From the NCBI RefSeq assembly GCF_008642355.1, contig NZ_CP029193.1, positions 1,073,501 through 1,137,500 on the forward strand: a stretch of DNA of 64,000 nucleotides, in the 5' to 3' direction. This DNA comes from Streptomyces venezuelae. Lineage in GTDB: Bacteria > Actinomycetota > Actinomycetes > Streptomycetales > Streptomycetaceae. Positions 1 through 7,663 of the stretch are shown here, piece by piece; the stretch's first letter is position 1, and every line of letters begins with the position of its first letter. The position numbers and the translations under genes were made by a program. A model generated the notes under the pieces. It saw only the letters and a list, made by a program, of their open reading frames with translations, was not told where the DNA came from and ran no database searches.

Positions 1-213
1 GGCCTTGACGAGGTCGCGGGGGTCGAAGCGCTGCATCTGCAGGACATCGAACTGGATGCCGTTAATGCCGACGTACTTGGAGGCGGCGCCTCGTTCAGTC
101 TTCGGCGGCCTCTTGGGGAGCTTGTGAGCCCGCCCCTTGATGATGACGTCGGCGTCCGTCATGCCGGGGAACATGTCGCCGACCGGCTGGTTGCGTTTGC
201 TGCGGCTGCTCAC
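1..213 (-). CDS. Chimeric ORF: novel N-terminus joined to a duplicated ATPase segment (partial, runs off the edge)
   Basis: Read leftward from GTG at 213, overlapping the upstream stop as GTGA. About 38 residues (starting MSSRSKRNQPVG) resemble nothing I recognise. They are followed in frame by 33 residues, from ERGAASKY onward, identical to the ATPase encoded at 2195-3166. Positions 1-96 match 2855-2950 with only three differences, all at synonymous third codon positions. The ATPase P-loop lies upstream of the shared part, so this copy begins after Walker A. It could be a recombination-made pseudogene or a real paralogue with a swapped N-terminus; the rest lies outside the window. Confidence 0.6.
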   Translation of the reverse strand, partial: MSSRSKRNQPVGDMFPGMTDADVIIKGRAHKLPKRPPKTERGAASKYVGINGIQFDVLQMQRFDPRDLVKA

Positions 214-404
214 AGGTCCGGTTCCCTTCCGTGCTGGTGGTCGTTGGCGGCGGTGAGGATGTCGTCGAGGAGCGGGTTCGGGTCCTGGATGCGGATCTCG
301 GCGTGCGCGTTGTCCGTGAAGGGCTCGAAGCAGATGAGGCAGATCAGGACGAACACGTCGGGGCCCTCGTTACGGAGGCGGAATTGGCGCGGATCGGCGG
401 CCAT
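210..404 (-). CDS. Hypothetical phage protein, 64 aa
   Basis: Starts MAADPRQFRL. The ATG at 404 overlaps the stop of the upstream gene as ATGA, which fixes the start. It is an acidic small protein with two close cysteines in the sequence VLICLICFEPF and no recognisable family. Its downstream neighbour starts at a GTGA overlap, so it is translationally coupled on both sides. Confidence 0.6.
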   Translation of the reverse strand: MAADPRQFRLRNEGPDVFVLICLICFEPFTDNAHAEIRIQDPNPLLDDILTAANDHQHGREPDL

Positions 405-748
405 CACGTCCGCCCCCTCGCGGCGGGGGTGCCCTTCCAGGTGCGGACCCCGGAGTGGTGGGCGGTGGGCCGGTTGGTGCAGGCCCAGCCCGCGGTCCGC
501 ACGTAGCCCTCGTCGCGGAGGAGCGTCATCAGCCGGCCCCAGTGCGCCTGAGGTACAGGCGGCGACGGGAGGTCGTGGGTGTCGGCGATCTCGTAGCAGG
601 TGAAGACGCGGCCCGTCGCGGCGGCGTCTATGAACTTGGGCCAGACCTCTGCGAGCCACGACTCGTAGTCCTCCGCCTGCCGCTGCGTCTTCGTCTTGTG
701 CGGGGCGGGGACGCTACCGTCGAGAGCGGGCTGCACGGTCGCGGTCAT
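404..748 (-). CDS. Hypothetical phage protein, 114 aa
   Basis: Starts MTATVQPALD, with ATG at 748 overlapping the stop of the Gp37/Gp68 gene by four bases. The middle part (FTCYEIADTHDLPSPP, then WGRLMTLLRDEGYV) reads like a compact winged-helix fold, as in phage replication-accessory or 'MarR-like' small proteins. That is only a resemblance. The C-terminus is basic and low in complexity. No named family is recognised. Confidence 0.65.
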   Translation of the reverse strand: MTATVQPALDGSVPAPHKTKTQRQAEDYESWLAEVWPKFIDAAATGRVFTCYEIADTHDLPSPPVPQAHWGRLMTLLRDEGYVRTAGWACTNRPTAHHSGVRTWKGTPAARGRT

Positions 749-1782
749 GAGGCAACTCCCGTCGTGGTGGGGAACTGATCCCAGGTGCGGCCATCGAGTT
801 CACGGCCGGCGGCCCTCTTGCCGACACGGCGCATCTCCCAGCGATGGCCAAGGTCGTCAATGGGCTCGCCGACGAACACGCAGCCCTTGTCGGAGGCGCC
901 GATGGCCATGTAGCCGGTCGGCTGGTAGGCACCCCACTGCTTGAACAGGTACGGGACCTCGGCGGCGGAGCACTGATCGCGGAGGGCGCGAGCCCAGTCG
1001 GGGCTCATCGGCCGGGCTCCAGGACCGGATTCTCCGCCTGCGATGACCCATCCGATCGGCTGTCCGTTCGGGCGACCGTTGCCGGTGTGGCTGCCGGTCC
1101 ACATGCCGTCGGCTCCACAGTTCGGGCAGTGCCGCTGGAGAGGGCCGGTGAAGTAGCAGCGGCAGGACGGTTCCTGGCAGCGCCAGTTCGCGGGCCCGGC
1201 GGGCATCCACGCCGACAGGTCGACGGGACCGAGGAGCGGTTCACACGACAGGAATCGCACCGCGGCCAGAGTCTCCACTAGCGCCGGGATGCGGAGGTCG
1301 GCGCGCTTCTGATCCTCCACGCTCACGCCCAGCCACACATTCGGCAGCGGCCAGTCGAAGTCACCGCAGCCAGGCCGGATCTCCTCGCGGTAGCCGTCGA
1401 CCTGGGCGACGAACGCGTGACTTTTGAGGAGGGACCGCATCCGCCCGTGGCGCTTGGTCAGCACCTGGTAGGTGTGCTGTGGCGTCAACGCCATGATCGC
1501 GAAGACGTGAGCGATGTACGAGTCGGGGACGACCTTGTGGAACAAGTCGCTCATGGAATTTACGAAGACCTTGCGGGGCTTGCGCCAGCGCAGCGGCATG
1601 GTCAGGGCGTTGGGGCGGAGAGTGAGGTCGAAGCCGTTCTCGAAGTGGTGGCCGGGGATGCCGCGCCAGCGCTCGGCGAACGTCTCGGCGTAGCAGTTGT
1701 CGCAGCCCGGCGTGACCTTGGTGCAGCCGGTGATCGGATTCCAGGTGGCGTCGGTCCACTCGATCGTTGTCGTAGCGCTCAT
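745..1782 (-). CDS. Phage Gp37/Gp68 family (DUF5131, three-Cys-motif) protein
   Basis: Protein of 345 aa starting MSATTTIEWTDATWNP. The family hallmark GCTKVTPGCDNCYAE (about residues 17-31) has three cysteines spaced as in a radical-SAM-like metal site. Further family signatures are VFVNSMSDLFH, YQVLTKR, NVWLGVSVEDQ and the C-terminal FKQWGAYQ. Near residues 200-240 there is a zinc-ribbon-like insertion (CxxxxCxC, then CPNCG). The start is fixed by an ATGA overlap with the upstream Cys-rich gene. The biochemical role of the family is not established. Its usual partner TcmP is not seen here. Confidence 0.88.
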   Translation of the reverse strand: MSATTTIEWTDATWNPITGCTKVTPGCDNCYAETFAERWRGIPGHHFENGFDLTLRPNALTMPLRWRKPRKVFVNSMSDLFHKVVPDSYIAHVFAIMALTPQHTYQVLTKRHGRMRSLLKSHAFVAQVDGYREEIRPGCGDFDWPLPNVWLGVSVEDQKRADLRIPALVETLAAVRFLSCEPLLGPVDLSAWMPAGPANWRCQEPSCRCYFTGPLQRHCPNCGADGMWTGSHTGNGRPNGQPIGWVIAGGESGPGARPMSPDWARALRDQCSAAEVPYLFKQWGAYQPTGYMAIGASDKGCVFVGEPIDDLGHRWEMRRVGKRAAGRELDGRTWDQFPTTTGVAS

Positions 1783-2117
1783 CGGGCCGCCTCCTCGAAG
1801 ACGGCGTTGACCATGGCGTTGTGGGCGTCGGCGGCGTTGTTGAAGCAGTCGGTGCACAGGAACGTGACGGGCGGCTCGTAGTCGGGGTCGTGCCAGGGCT
1901 GGGCGGGCGGCTGGAACCGGAACAGGCGGCGGGCCTGGCTGCAGTCGGGGCAGTGGCCGTCGCGGGAGCTGCCGACGATCAGGGCCTCTTCCTGGCGGCG
2001 GAGCTCGGCCTCGTGGTCGGCGTAGGTGAGGCCGCAGCCGGTGCAGTCGCCGGGACGGAAGATCGACCCGTGCGGCGGCTGGCACGGGAAGCTGTGCTTG
2101 CAGAGCGATACCTTCAT
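1779..2117 (-). CDS. Cysteine-rich putative zinc-binding protein, 112 aa
   Basis: Starts MKVSLCKHSFPC behind an AGGAG ribosome site. Cysteines fall at residues 6, 12, 25/28, 56/59 and 88/91, giving three CxxC knuckles plus an N-terminal pair, so it probably binds zinc. Several histidines lie between them. It directly precedes and overlaps the three-Cys-motif gene, which suggests a linked function. No named family is recognised. Confidence 0.7.
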   Translation of the reverse strand: MKVSLCKHSFPCQPPHGSIFRPGDCTGCGLTYADHEAELRRQEEALIVGSSRDGHCPDCSQARRLFRFQPPAQPWHDPDYEPPVTFLCTDCFNNAADAHNAMVNAVFEEAAR

Positions 2118-2152
2118 GGCGGTTGTCTCCTGGATGTGGTGTGCTGGGTTCC

Positions 2153-2181
2153 GAGCCGCCCCGATACCCGCGGGGCGGCTC
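2153..2181. terminator. Perfect 11-bp hairpin in the early operon
   Basis: Arms 2153-2163 and 2171-2181 are perfect complements (gagccgccccg) around a 7-nt loop. It sits between the stop of the ATPase gene and the ribosome site of the Cys-rich gene. No U-run follows, so it may be an attenuator, an RNA-processing site or a weak terminator. Confidence 0.55.
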
Positions 2182-2194
2182 AGGCGTGTGCGGG

Positions 2195-3166
2195 CTAGGC
2201 AGCGTTCTTGAGCGCGGTGCCGCGTTCCTTGATGAAGTCGCCGAGGTTGGTCGGCTCGCCGCTGGCCGGGTGCAGGAATGGGGTGGCGAGCGCACCGTGC
2301 GCCTCGGCTTCGCGGTAGGTGGCGAGCAAGCTGTCTGCGGTGGCGTCTGCGGCCGTGGCGGCGTCAACCCAGGCGGTCGGGTCGATCGGCTCGGCGCCGT
2401 CGTTCAGCCACTCGAGGAGCGGCTTGGCGATGTCGGTGTCGCCGTCGGGGCGCTCGAGGGTCTGGTTGTGCAGGGCCGGGCAGCGAGACTTGAGGATCTT
2501 CAGCGTGTTGGTGACGTCCATGGCGCCGACGACGTCGAACTCGTACTCCACGCCCTTGCGCTGCTCGGCGCGCATCCCCATCGCGACGGGCTCCTTGCGG
2601 CCCCGCTCGTTCTCCTGGAGCACCCACTCGGTGTGAGAGCGCATCGTGACGACGACGTGCCCGGGGTACGAGAGGAGGGCGTCGATCATGTCGTTCTGCA
2701 TCGGGGTGACGTCCTTCCACCCGGCGAACGAGTTGTTCCCGTACTTGCCCTTGTGCTTCTCGACCTGATCGAGAGCACCGTCGGTGCCCTTCCAGTAGTG
2801 CGAGAGGGAGTCGACGAGGACGACCTCGTATCCGGCCTGTGCGGCGGCGGCGAGGGCCTTGACGAGGTCGCGGGGGTCGAAGCGCTGCATCTGGAGGACG
2901 TCGAACTGGATGCCGTTGATGCCGACGTACTTGGAGGCGGCGCCTCGTTCGGTGTCGATGACGGCGAACCGCTTGCCGCCTGAAAGGCCGTTGGCGAGGG
3001 CGAGCGACGTCCACGTCTTTCCGGAGCCGGATACGCCCTGGATAGCGATGCGGGCCTTGGCCTGCTCCTTGGTGGCCGGGCGGAAGGTGAAGCCGCCCTC
3101 GTCGTACTCGTTGCTGGATTGCTGCTGCTGTCGCCCTGCGCGGACGGGCTGGCCAAGCTGAGACAT
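2195..3166 (-). CDS. Phage RecA-like (Sak4-type) AAA ATPase
   Basis: Protein of 323 aa starting MSQLGQPVRAG behind AGGAG. The Walker A P-loop GVSGSGKTWTS is near residue 44. A Walker B-like strand EVVLVDSLSHYW is near residue 115, and a sensor-like VVVTMRSHTEW follows. The family is a single-domain RecA-fold recombinase/annealing-associated ATPase of phages. It lies nine bases after a RecE-like nuclease, the usual pairing of a recombination module (exonuclease plus strand-exchange or annealing helper). An internal segment is duplicated at the left edge of the window. Confidence 0.85.
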   Translation of the reverse strand: MSQLGQPVRAGRQQQQSSNEYDEGGFTFRPATKEQAKARIAIQGVSGSGKTWTSLALANGLSGGKRFAVIDTERGAASKYVGINGIQFDVLQMQRFDPRDLVKALAAAAQAGYEVVLVDSLSHYWKGTDGALDQVEKHKGKYGNNSFAGWKDVTPMQNDMIDALLSYPGHVVVTMRSHTEWVLQENERGRKEPVAMGMRAEQRKGVEYEFDVVGAMDVTNTLKILKSRCPALHNQTLERPDGDTDIAKPLLEWLNDGAEPIDPTAWVDAATAADATADSLLATYREAEAHGALATPFLHPASGEPTNLGDFIKERGTALKNAA

Positions 3167-3175
3167 GCGGTTCTC

Positions 3176-4012
3176 CTAGGCGTACTGGCGCTCGACCCAG
3201 GCGGGCAGCGCGGTGAGCGGGGATTCGAGGTATCCGGGCCATTCGCCGGACTCGCGGCACAGCGCGTAGGTGTTGAGGGCCCGGTCGTTGAGGTGGCGGC
3301 CGATGCCGCGGGCCACTGGGTCGCAGGTCGTGACGACCACGAGGTAGGGCGGCTCCTTCTCCTGGAGCACGAACTGGAACGGCTTCTCGGGGTCGACCAG
3401 GTCGAGGGCGAGACCGGCGTCGAGGTAGTACTCCTGCTGCTGGTGGTAGCCCCAGTCGTGGATCACCTTGGGCAGGTCGATGGGGTTCGCCGACTTGGTG
3501 GTCTTGTAGTCGACGAGCTGACCGTCGTGGCGCAGCCAGTCGAAGCGGGCCCGCCGCCAGATCCCTTGGTCTTCCCAGAACGCGGACTGTTCGGCGACGC
3601 CGGAGCCGGGCTCCAGGAGGGCGGCGGCTTCGGGGTGTCGTCGCAGCTGGTCGACCATCGCGGTCAGCTGCTCGCCTTCGTGGAACAGCAGGGGCACGCC
3701 GCCGTCGGCGCGGATGGCGTCCCGTTGTTCGCGGGCCGCTTTGGTGCGCCAGTCGTCGAACTCGGTGACGACGATGTTGTCGCCCGCTTCCAGTAGGACG
3801 TTGTGGGCCGCGGTGCCGAGGTCGAGGTGCCGCTTCGGTGGCTGCGGGTTGTCCACCCAGTACTTGAACTTGGCGGGGCATTCGGTGGCGAGCTTGCGGG
3901 CCCCGGTGGAGGAGAGGCTGCCGCCGGGGATCGGGTCGCTGTGGTAGAGATCGGCGGAGATGTCGTACAGGCCCGGCTGCACCTCCTCCGGGGCCTCGAC
4001 GGCGGCGGTCAT
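3176..4012 (-). CDS. RecE-like PD-(D/E)XK exonuclease
   Basis: Protein of 278 aa. Family motifs visible are GTAAHNVLLE (about residue 67), RARFDW followed by LVDYKTTK (catalytic Asp and Asp-x-Lys, about residues 156-173) and YHQQQEYYLDAG (QxxxY helix). This is the exodeoxyribonuclease VIII-like fold that resects DNA ends for phage recombination. Its ATG at 4012 overlaps the upstream stop (ATGA). It is followed at once by the Sak4-like ATPase, with which it should act. Confidence 0.85.
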   Translation of the reverse strand: MTAAVEAPEEVQPGLYDISADLYHSDPIPGGSLSSTGARKLATECPAKFKYWVDNPQPPKRHLDLGTAAHNVLLEAGDNIVVTEFDDWRTKAAREQRDAIRADGGVPLLFHEGEQLTAMVDQLRRHPEAAALLEPGSGVAEQSAFWEDQGIWRRARFDWLRHDGQLVDYKTTKSANPIDLPKVIHDWGYHQQQEYYLDAGLALDLVDPEKPFQFVLQEKEPPYLVVVTTCDPVARGIGRHLNDRALNTYALCRESGEWPGYLESPLTALPAWVERQYA

Positions 4013-4296
4013 GCGGTCCGTCCGGCGGCGAGGCTGTCGACGATGCGGGCAGCGCTCTCGCAGCCGGGCACCGTCCGCAGCATGTCCGCGGCGTCGCGCA
4101 GGACGTCGGCGGCGTAGTTGTTCATGAGGCGCAGGCCGTCCTCGTCGAGGTGGCCGCCGTCTTCCAGAGCGCTACGCAAGGCCGCGGCGGGTGTGCAGTC
4201 CTCGCAGAGACCGGCTTTCGTGAACGGGCCGTCGTCGTCGCTGCAGCTGGTGCAGCGGAGCGGCGCAGTCTGCCTTGTGATGCGGTTGGTGCTCAT
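4009..4296 (-). CDS. Hypothetical phage protein with Cys knuckles, 95 aa
   Basis: Starts MSTNRITRQTAP with GGAG upstream; an in-frame extension further upstream crosses a hairpin and was rejected. RCTSCSDDDG and GLCEDCTP form two CxxC pairs about 13 residues apart, consistent with one small zinc site. The rest is helical (MNNYAADVLRDAADMLRTV). Function unknown. It is overlapped by the nuclease gene. Confidence 0.7.
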   Translation of the reverse strand: MSTNRITRQTAPLRCTSCSDDDGPFTKAGLCEDCTPAAALRSALEDGGHLDEDGLRLMNNYAADVLRDAADMLRTVPGCESAARIVDSLAAGRTA

Positions 4297-4325
4297 GTGA
4301 CTCCGTTCAGGGTGTGCTGGTGGGC

Positions 4326-4365
4326 GGGCCAGGCCCCCGACAGGGGGTGTGCGGGGGCCTGGCCC
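4326..4365. terminator. Perfect 13-bp hairpin in the early operon
   Basis: gggccaggccccc at 4326-4338 is the exact complement of 4353-4365 around a 14-nt loop. It lies between the 68-aa gene and the 95-aa gene. Without a U-run it may act as an attenuator or processing site rather than a full stop. Confidence 0.6.
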
Positions 4366-4415
4366 TGGGATGCCGCGGAGCGGCCGGCTGCTCCACGCGG
4401 CTGGCTGTGGGGTGG

Positions 4416-4622
4416 TTAGGCGGTGAGGTCCTCGTCGCACTTGGCGCAGCGGGAATGCACTCCGGTCACAGCGCCCAACTCGTCGTGGAGGTGGATCAGC
4501 AGTACGTCACCGCCGCAGTTGGTGTGTTCGACGTTGTCGGCGCGATAGGTGCGCTCAAGGCCGCCACCCCAGTCCTCCATGTTGACGAGCGTCCATGCGA
4601 TCTCGTTAGGCAGTTCAGGCAT
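4416..4622 (-). CDS. Hypothetical small protein with Cys/His residues, 68 aa
   Basis: Starts MPELPNEIAWTLV, with GGAGG seven bases upstream. NCGGDVLLIHLHDE followed by CAKCDEDL has one single cysteine and one CxxC plus histidines, suggesting a small metal site. It stands alone between two hairpins, unlike the overlapping genes around it. No family is recognised. Confidence 0.65.
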   Translation of the reverse strand: MPELPNEIAWTLVNMEDWGGGLERTYRADNVEHTNCGGDVLLIHLHDELGAVTGVHSRCAKCDEDLTA

Positions 4623-4652
4623 GACAGTCCTCCGTGGGATGCTGGTGGGGAT

Positions 4653-4677
4653 CCCCGCCCGCTATCCCCGGGCGGGG
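4653..4677. terminator. 9-bp hairpin after the methyltransferase gene
   Basis: ccccgcccg at 4653-4661 pairs perfectly with 4669-4677 around a 7-nt loop. It lies downstream of the methyltransferase stop and about 30 bases before the next start. It resembles the other two intergenic hairpins of this operon. Confidence 0.5.
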
Positions 4678-4735
4678 GTTTGTGCGTTGGTGGCCGGGCT
4701 CGCTGGCCGCTGTCCCATCCAGCGGCCCGGCCGTC

Positions 4736-5479
4736 TCAGGTGAAGACCAGCGCGTCCAAGCGGCGCGCTGCGGCTTCCGCGTAGGGCTCGTGGCGTTCGA
4801 TGCCGATCGCGCGGCGTCCGGCCTGACGGGCCGCGTCCAACGTGGAGCAGCTGCCAGCGAACGGATCGAGGACGAGGCCGCCCTCGGGGCAGGCGTAGCG
4901 GATCAACGGATCGAGGATTCCGAGCGGCTTCTCCGTCTCGTGGTTCGCGCGGCCACGCACGGATTTGACCTTGACGACTGACCGGATGAGCCGAGTTCCA
5001 TCGTCTTCGTAGGTGACGGCCTTGATCGTGCCAGCGTGGGCGGCACGGTCGTCGTATCTGGCCCGTGTGTGCTTGTCAGGTCCGGTGTAGGCGACGCGTG
5101 GCGTGTCGTGGTGCACGCTGCGCCAGTCGCCGCGATACCAGTGGGTGGCGATCTCGTGGACGCGCTTGAATCGATCCGAAGCGAACCCGGTCCCGTTGTG
5201 CTTCTCCCAGACGACGTCTTGGCTGAGCTTCCAGCCGTCGAACTCCGCACGCCGGTCGAGGAACATGCGCATCGATCCGAAGCACCACATCGACGAAGCG
5301 ACGGTCGCAGCAAGGGTGGGCCAGCCGTCCGGCCACCGGTCCCAGGCAAGGCTTGTCTCGGCATACGGTGGATCGGCGATCACGCAATCGGCCTGCACGT
5401 CGAGCGCGGGCAGGATCTCCCGCATATCGCCGAGGTAGAGGGCGATACCGGCGTCCTCGTCTTCCCAGTAGGGGGCCAT
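4736..5479 (-). CDS. Phage DNA methyltransferase, beta-class amino-MTase
   Basis: Protein of 247 aa starting MAPYWEDEDAG. The catalytic motif IV, DPPY, is at residues 36-39. The SAM-binding motif DPFAGSCST comes near residue 205, after HETEKPLGILDPLIRY. The order catalytic-then-SAM site is that of beta-class N6-adenine or N4-cytosine methyltransferases. There is no separate restriction enzyme next to it, so it is probably an orphan enzyme that protects or marks phage DNA. The start overlaps the upstream stop (ATGA). Confidence 0.88.
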   Translation of the reverse strand: MAPYWEDEDAGIALYLGDMREILPALDVQADCVIADPPYAETSLAWDRWPDGWPTLAATVASSMWCFGSMRMFLDRRAEFDGWKLSQDVVWEKHNGTGFASDRFKRVHEIATHWYRGDWRSVHHDTPRVAYTGPDKHTRARYDDRAAHAGTIKAVTYEDDGTRLIRSVVKVKSVRGRANHETEKPLGILDPLIRYACPEGGLVLDPFAGSCSTLDAARQAGRRAIGIERHEPYAEAAARRLDALVFT

Positions 5480-5736
5480 CACGCCACCTCCGTGTACGTG
5501 ATGGTCATGGCGGCGCGGGTCGGCCGGAGCAGTGCGGGGCTTTCGCCGCCGCGGGCCCTGTCGTGGAGGGGGTCGGTGGTTCCGCAGACGAGCGTGTCGC
5601 CGATGCGGGTCCAGTCCGCTTCCTCCGCGGCCATGTCGACGGCTACCTGCGGGTCGTCCCAGTGGTAGTCGTCCGGGGGCCGCTGGCCACACACGTCGCA
5701 TACGGCGATGTGACAGACGATCTGGCGTGTGGCCAT
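5479..5736 (-). CDS. Hypothetical phage protein, 85 aa
   Basis: Starts MATRQIVCHIAVCDVCGQRP. C-x4-C-x2-C near the N-terminus and a later VCGTTDPLHD suggest a metal-binding knuckle. Its ATG follows the TAG of the upstream gene with no spacer. Its stop overlaps the methyltransferase start, so the two are coupled. Family not recognised. Confidence 0.65.
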   Translation of the reverse strand: MATRQIVCHIAVCDVCGQRPPDDYHWDDPQVAVDMAAEEADWTRIGDTLVCGTTDPLHDRARGGESPALLRPTRAAMTITYTEVA

Positions 5737-6180
5737 CTACGCCACCCCCTCGCCGTCTCGGCCCCAGCTGGTTTGCCGCACGGTGCCGGGGTTGGTGACC
5801 GCGGCTTGCGGGGAGGCGTGCAAGTGGCGGCGGATCTCCTCGCCGTCGAGTTCCTGCGTCTTGGAGATGACGTGTTCGGCTTTGACGCCAACGTCGATCT
5901 TGCGGTTGAGGTCGTCGATCTTCCGGTCGCGGAGCAGGACGACCGCATCGAGGTGCCGGATCTGCTTCCGGGCGGCGCTCAGGTCGTCACGGACGCCGGA
6001 CAGTTCGATACCTGCGGCGTCCAACTGCGCTTCGAGCCGGTCACGTTCCGCCCGCAGCCCGTCGATCTCCGTGGCGAGCCCGATCAGCGTGCAGCCCGCC
6101 TGATCGAGCTCCTTCTTCAACTGCGCGGGGGTCTTGCCGCGGTGGCGTCCGATGTGGCGGGCGCGGGTCAGCATGCTCAT
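5737..6180 (-). CDS. Coiled-coil phage protein, 147 aa
   Basis: Starts MSMLTRARHIGRHRGK; the start overlaps the upstream stop by four bases. A long heptad-rich stretch (LRAERDRLEAQLDAAG, then LLRDRKIDDLNRKIDVG, about residues 40-105) predicts a coiled coil. The N-terminal part is basic. No catalytic motif and no named family is seen. Confidence 0.65.
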   Translation of the reverse strand: MSMLTRARHIGRHRGKTPAQLKKELDQAGCTLIGLATEIDGLRAERDRLEAQLDAAGIELSGVRDDLSAARKQIRHLDAVVLLRDRKIDDLNRKIDVGVKAEHVISKTQELDGEEIRRHLHASPQAAVTNPGTVRQTSWGRDGEGVA

Positions 6181-6527
6181 GCCTGCCCCTTCGTCGCGTC
6201 TCGCAGCAGACGCCAGGCCGCACGTCGGGTCGGGTCGACCTCGGTACGGATCTGGGCGTCGAGCCACGCCATGGCCTCGTCGCGATCCTCGAAGGTCGGC
6301 GTGGGGGCGGCCTGACCGAACGGACTGGCCGGGCACAGGTGGGGGCCGGCGGCGGCGTCGTACTGGTCGCGGTAGGCGCCCTCGTTCGCGGCCTGCAGGA
6401 TGTGCAGGCGTTCGGCCTGGCGGGCGGCGAGTTCCTTGTACTGGCGGAGTTCTGCCTGGAGGCGGTCCAGTTTGCGGCGCAGGGTGGCCTCTTCCGGTGG
6501 GATCACAGACGGTTCGGTGAGGGTCAT
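6177..6527 (-). CDS. Coiled-coil phage protein, 116 aa
   Basis: Starts MTLTEPSVIPPEE. Residues 15-50 (LRRKLDRLQAELRQYKELAA) form a leucine-rich coiled coil, followed by a short C-terminal domain containing MAWLDAQIRTEVDPTRRAAW. ATGA overlaps lie at both ends. Function unknown; it may pair with the adjacent coiled-coil proteins. Confidence 0.65.
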   Translation of the reverse strand: MTLTEPSVIPPEEATLRRKLDRLQAELRQYKELAARQAERLHILQAANEGAYRDQYDAAAGPHLCPASPFGQAAPTPTFEDRDEAMAWLDAQIRTEVDPTRRAAWRLLRDATKGQA

Positions 6528-6817
6528 GACGTGGCCTCCGGGTTCAGGTCGCGGATGCCGGGCCGGGGCCGGGCGATGTTGGTCGACGGGGTGCACCATC
6601 CGCATTCGCGGTTGGGGGCGAGCTGGCCGACGATGAAGTCGTTGGCTGCCTGCGCGGTGTGGAACACGCGTGCTTTGGGCTGCTGACCGCCGTGTGAGAC
6701 CAGTCGCAGCAGCCGCCGGTTTTCGCGGGCCGCCTGCTGTAGCAGATCGGTGAGTTCGTTCAGGCGCTGTGTCAGCTGGAGGATCGCGGCACGCGCCGCC
6801 TGATCGGTGGCGGTCAT
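6524..6817 (-). CDS. Hypothetical phage protein, 97 aa
   Basis: Starts MTATDQAARAAILQL. An amphipathic helix LTQRLNELTDLLQQAARENRR is followed by a C-terminal part with CGWC near residue 74. It sits in the chain of ATGA overlaps, so its reading frame is well fixed although the product is not recognised. Confidence 0.6.
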   Translation of the reverse strand: MTATDQAARAAILQLTQRLNELTDLLQQAARENRRLLRLVSHGGQQPKARVFHTAQAANDFIVGQLAPNRECGWCTPSTNIARPRPGIRDLNPEATS

Positions 6818-7029
6818 GACGCCGCCTGCGGGTTGAGGTCGTCGGGGATTTCCATGTGGCCGTCGAGGATCGACGCCTTCAGGCCCGGGTCCGTGACCCA
6901 GGCGGGCACACGGCGTTCGGTGAGGCCGACGCCGGCGAGCAGGCCGGGGAGGATCACCGGGTCGGCGCTGTCGGGCATGGGCGGCAGCTCGTCCAGGACG
7001 GTCGGCCGCTCCGGCAGGATCGCGGTCAT
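6814..7029 (-). CDS. Hypothetical phage protein, 71 aa
   Basis: Starts MTAILPERPTVLDELPP. It is a short acidic, proline-rich protein with TERRVPAWVTDPGLKASIL in the middle. The ATGA overlaps at both ends are the main support. No domain is recognised. Confidence 0.55.
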   Translation of the reverse strand: MTAILPERPTVLDELPPMPDSADPVILPGLLAGVGLTERRVPAWVTDPGLKASILDGHMEIPDDLNPQAAS

Positions 7030-7436
7030 CACACCACCTGCCCCTTCGTGCACGGCCACGGAGCGGAGACGGTGACCACCTCGTAGCTCTCTTCGAAGCC
7101 GGACGCGAACGTGGAGTGCGTCGCACAGACCGTCTTCTCGCTCACCTGGTCGCAGTAGTCGCCGTCGTTCTCGACCTCGTGGTTGCAGTCGCGGATCACG
7201 CAGTAGGCGCCGCCTTCGACGATCTGCGTGGGCATGCATACGGGCGGCGGGGCGGTGGGGCCGCAAGCGGGGCACTCGCGGCGGACGTCGGGCAGGGGTC
7301 GGCCGTTCATTGCGGCGGCCATCTCCTCGTCGGTGACGTCCCCGATGTGCTTCCCGCAGCCGTTGCAGGCACGCTTCATCTTGATGGTCTTCGAGCCGTC
7401 CGCGTTGATGCGGTCCGGCGTGCTCGGGCGGGTCAT
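7029..7436 (-). CDS. Cys-rich phage protein, 135 aa
   Basis: The start is taken at the ATG of 7436 (TGATG junction); a GTG one codon upstream would give a 4-nt overlap instead. RACNGCGKHIGDV and RRECPACGP give two CxxC knuckles near residues 24-27 and 54-57. More cysteines follow (YCVIRDCNHEV, DYCDQ, VCATH). The N-terminal half looks like a zinc ribbon and the C-terminal half could hold a second metal site. Not a family I can name. Confidence 0.65.
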   Translation of the reverse strand: MTRPSTPDRINADGSKTIKMKRACNGCGKHIGDVTDEEMAAAMNGRPLPDVRRECPACGPTAPPPVCMPTQIVEGGAYCVIRDCNHEVENDGDYCDQVSEKTVCATHSTFASGFEESYEVVTVSAPWPCTKGQVV

Positions 7437-7663
7437 CACGCCACCGCCTTGATTCCGTGCCTGCTGGTCTGCTGCTGTGCGGCGCGCGCGAACGCGTCGG
7501 ACAGTGCGTCAAGAACGTCCGGGTCGAGGGTGGTGGGGATGTCGATGGCGAGCGCCCCGCCGACATACACGACCAGGCCTCCGGAGCGCGTATCGGCGAG
7601 TACGACGTCCTCGGCGCGACCCCCCAGACGGGCCCGCGCGTAGGTGATCTGCGTGTCGGTCAT
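7436..7663 (-). CDS. Hypothetical phage protein, 75 aa
   Basis: Starts MTDTQITYARARLGGR. The pattern of short strands (DVVLADTRSGGLVVYVGG) then a helix (LDALSDAFARAAQQQ) suggests a small alpha/beta protein. It is coupled to both neighbours by overlapping start and stop codons. No family is recognised. Confidence 0.6.
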   Translation of the reverse strand: MTDTQITYARARLGGRAEDVVLADTRSGGLVVYVGGALAIDIPTTLDPDVLDALSDAFARAAQQQTSRHGIKAVA

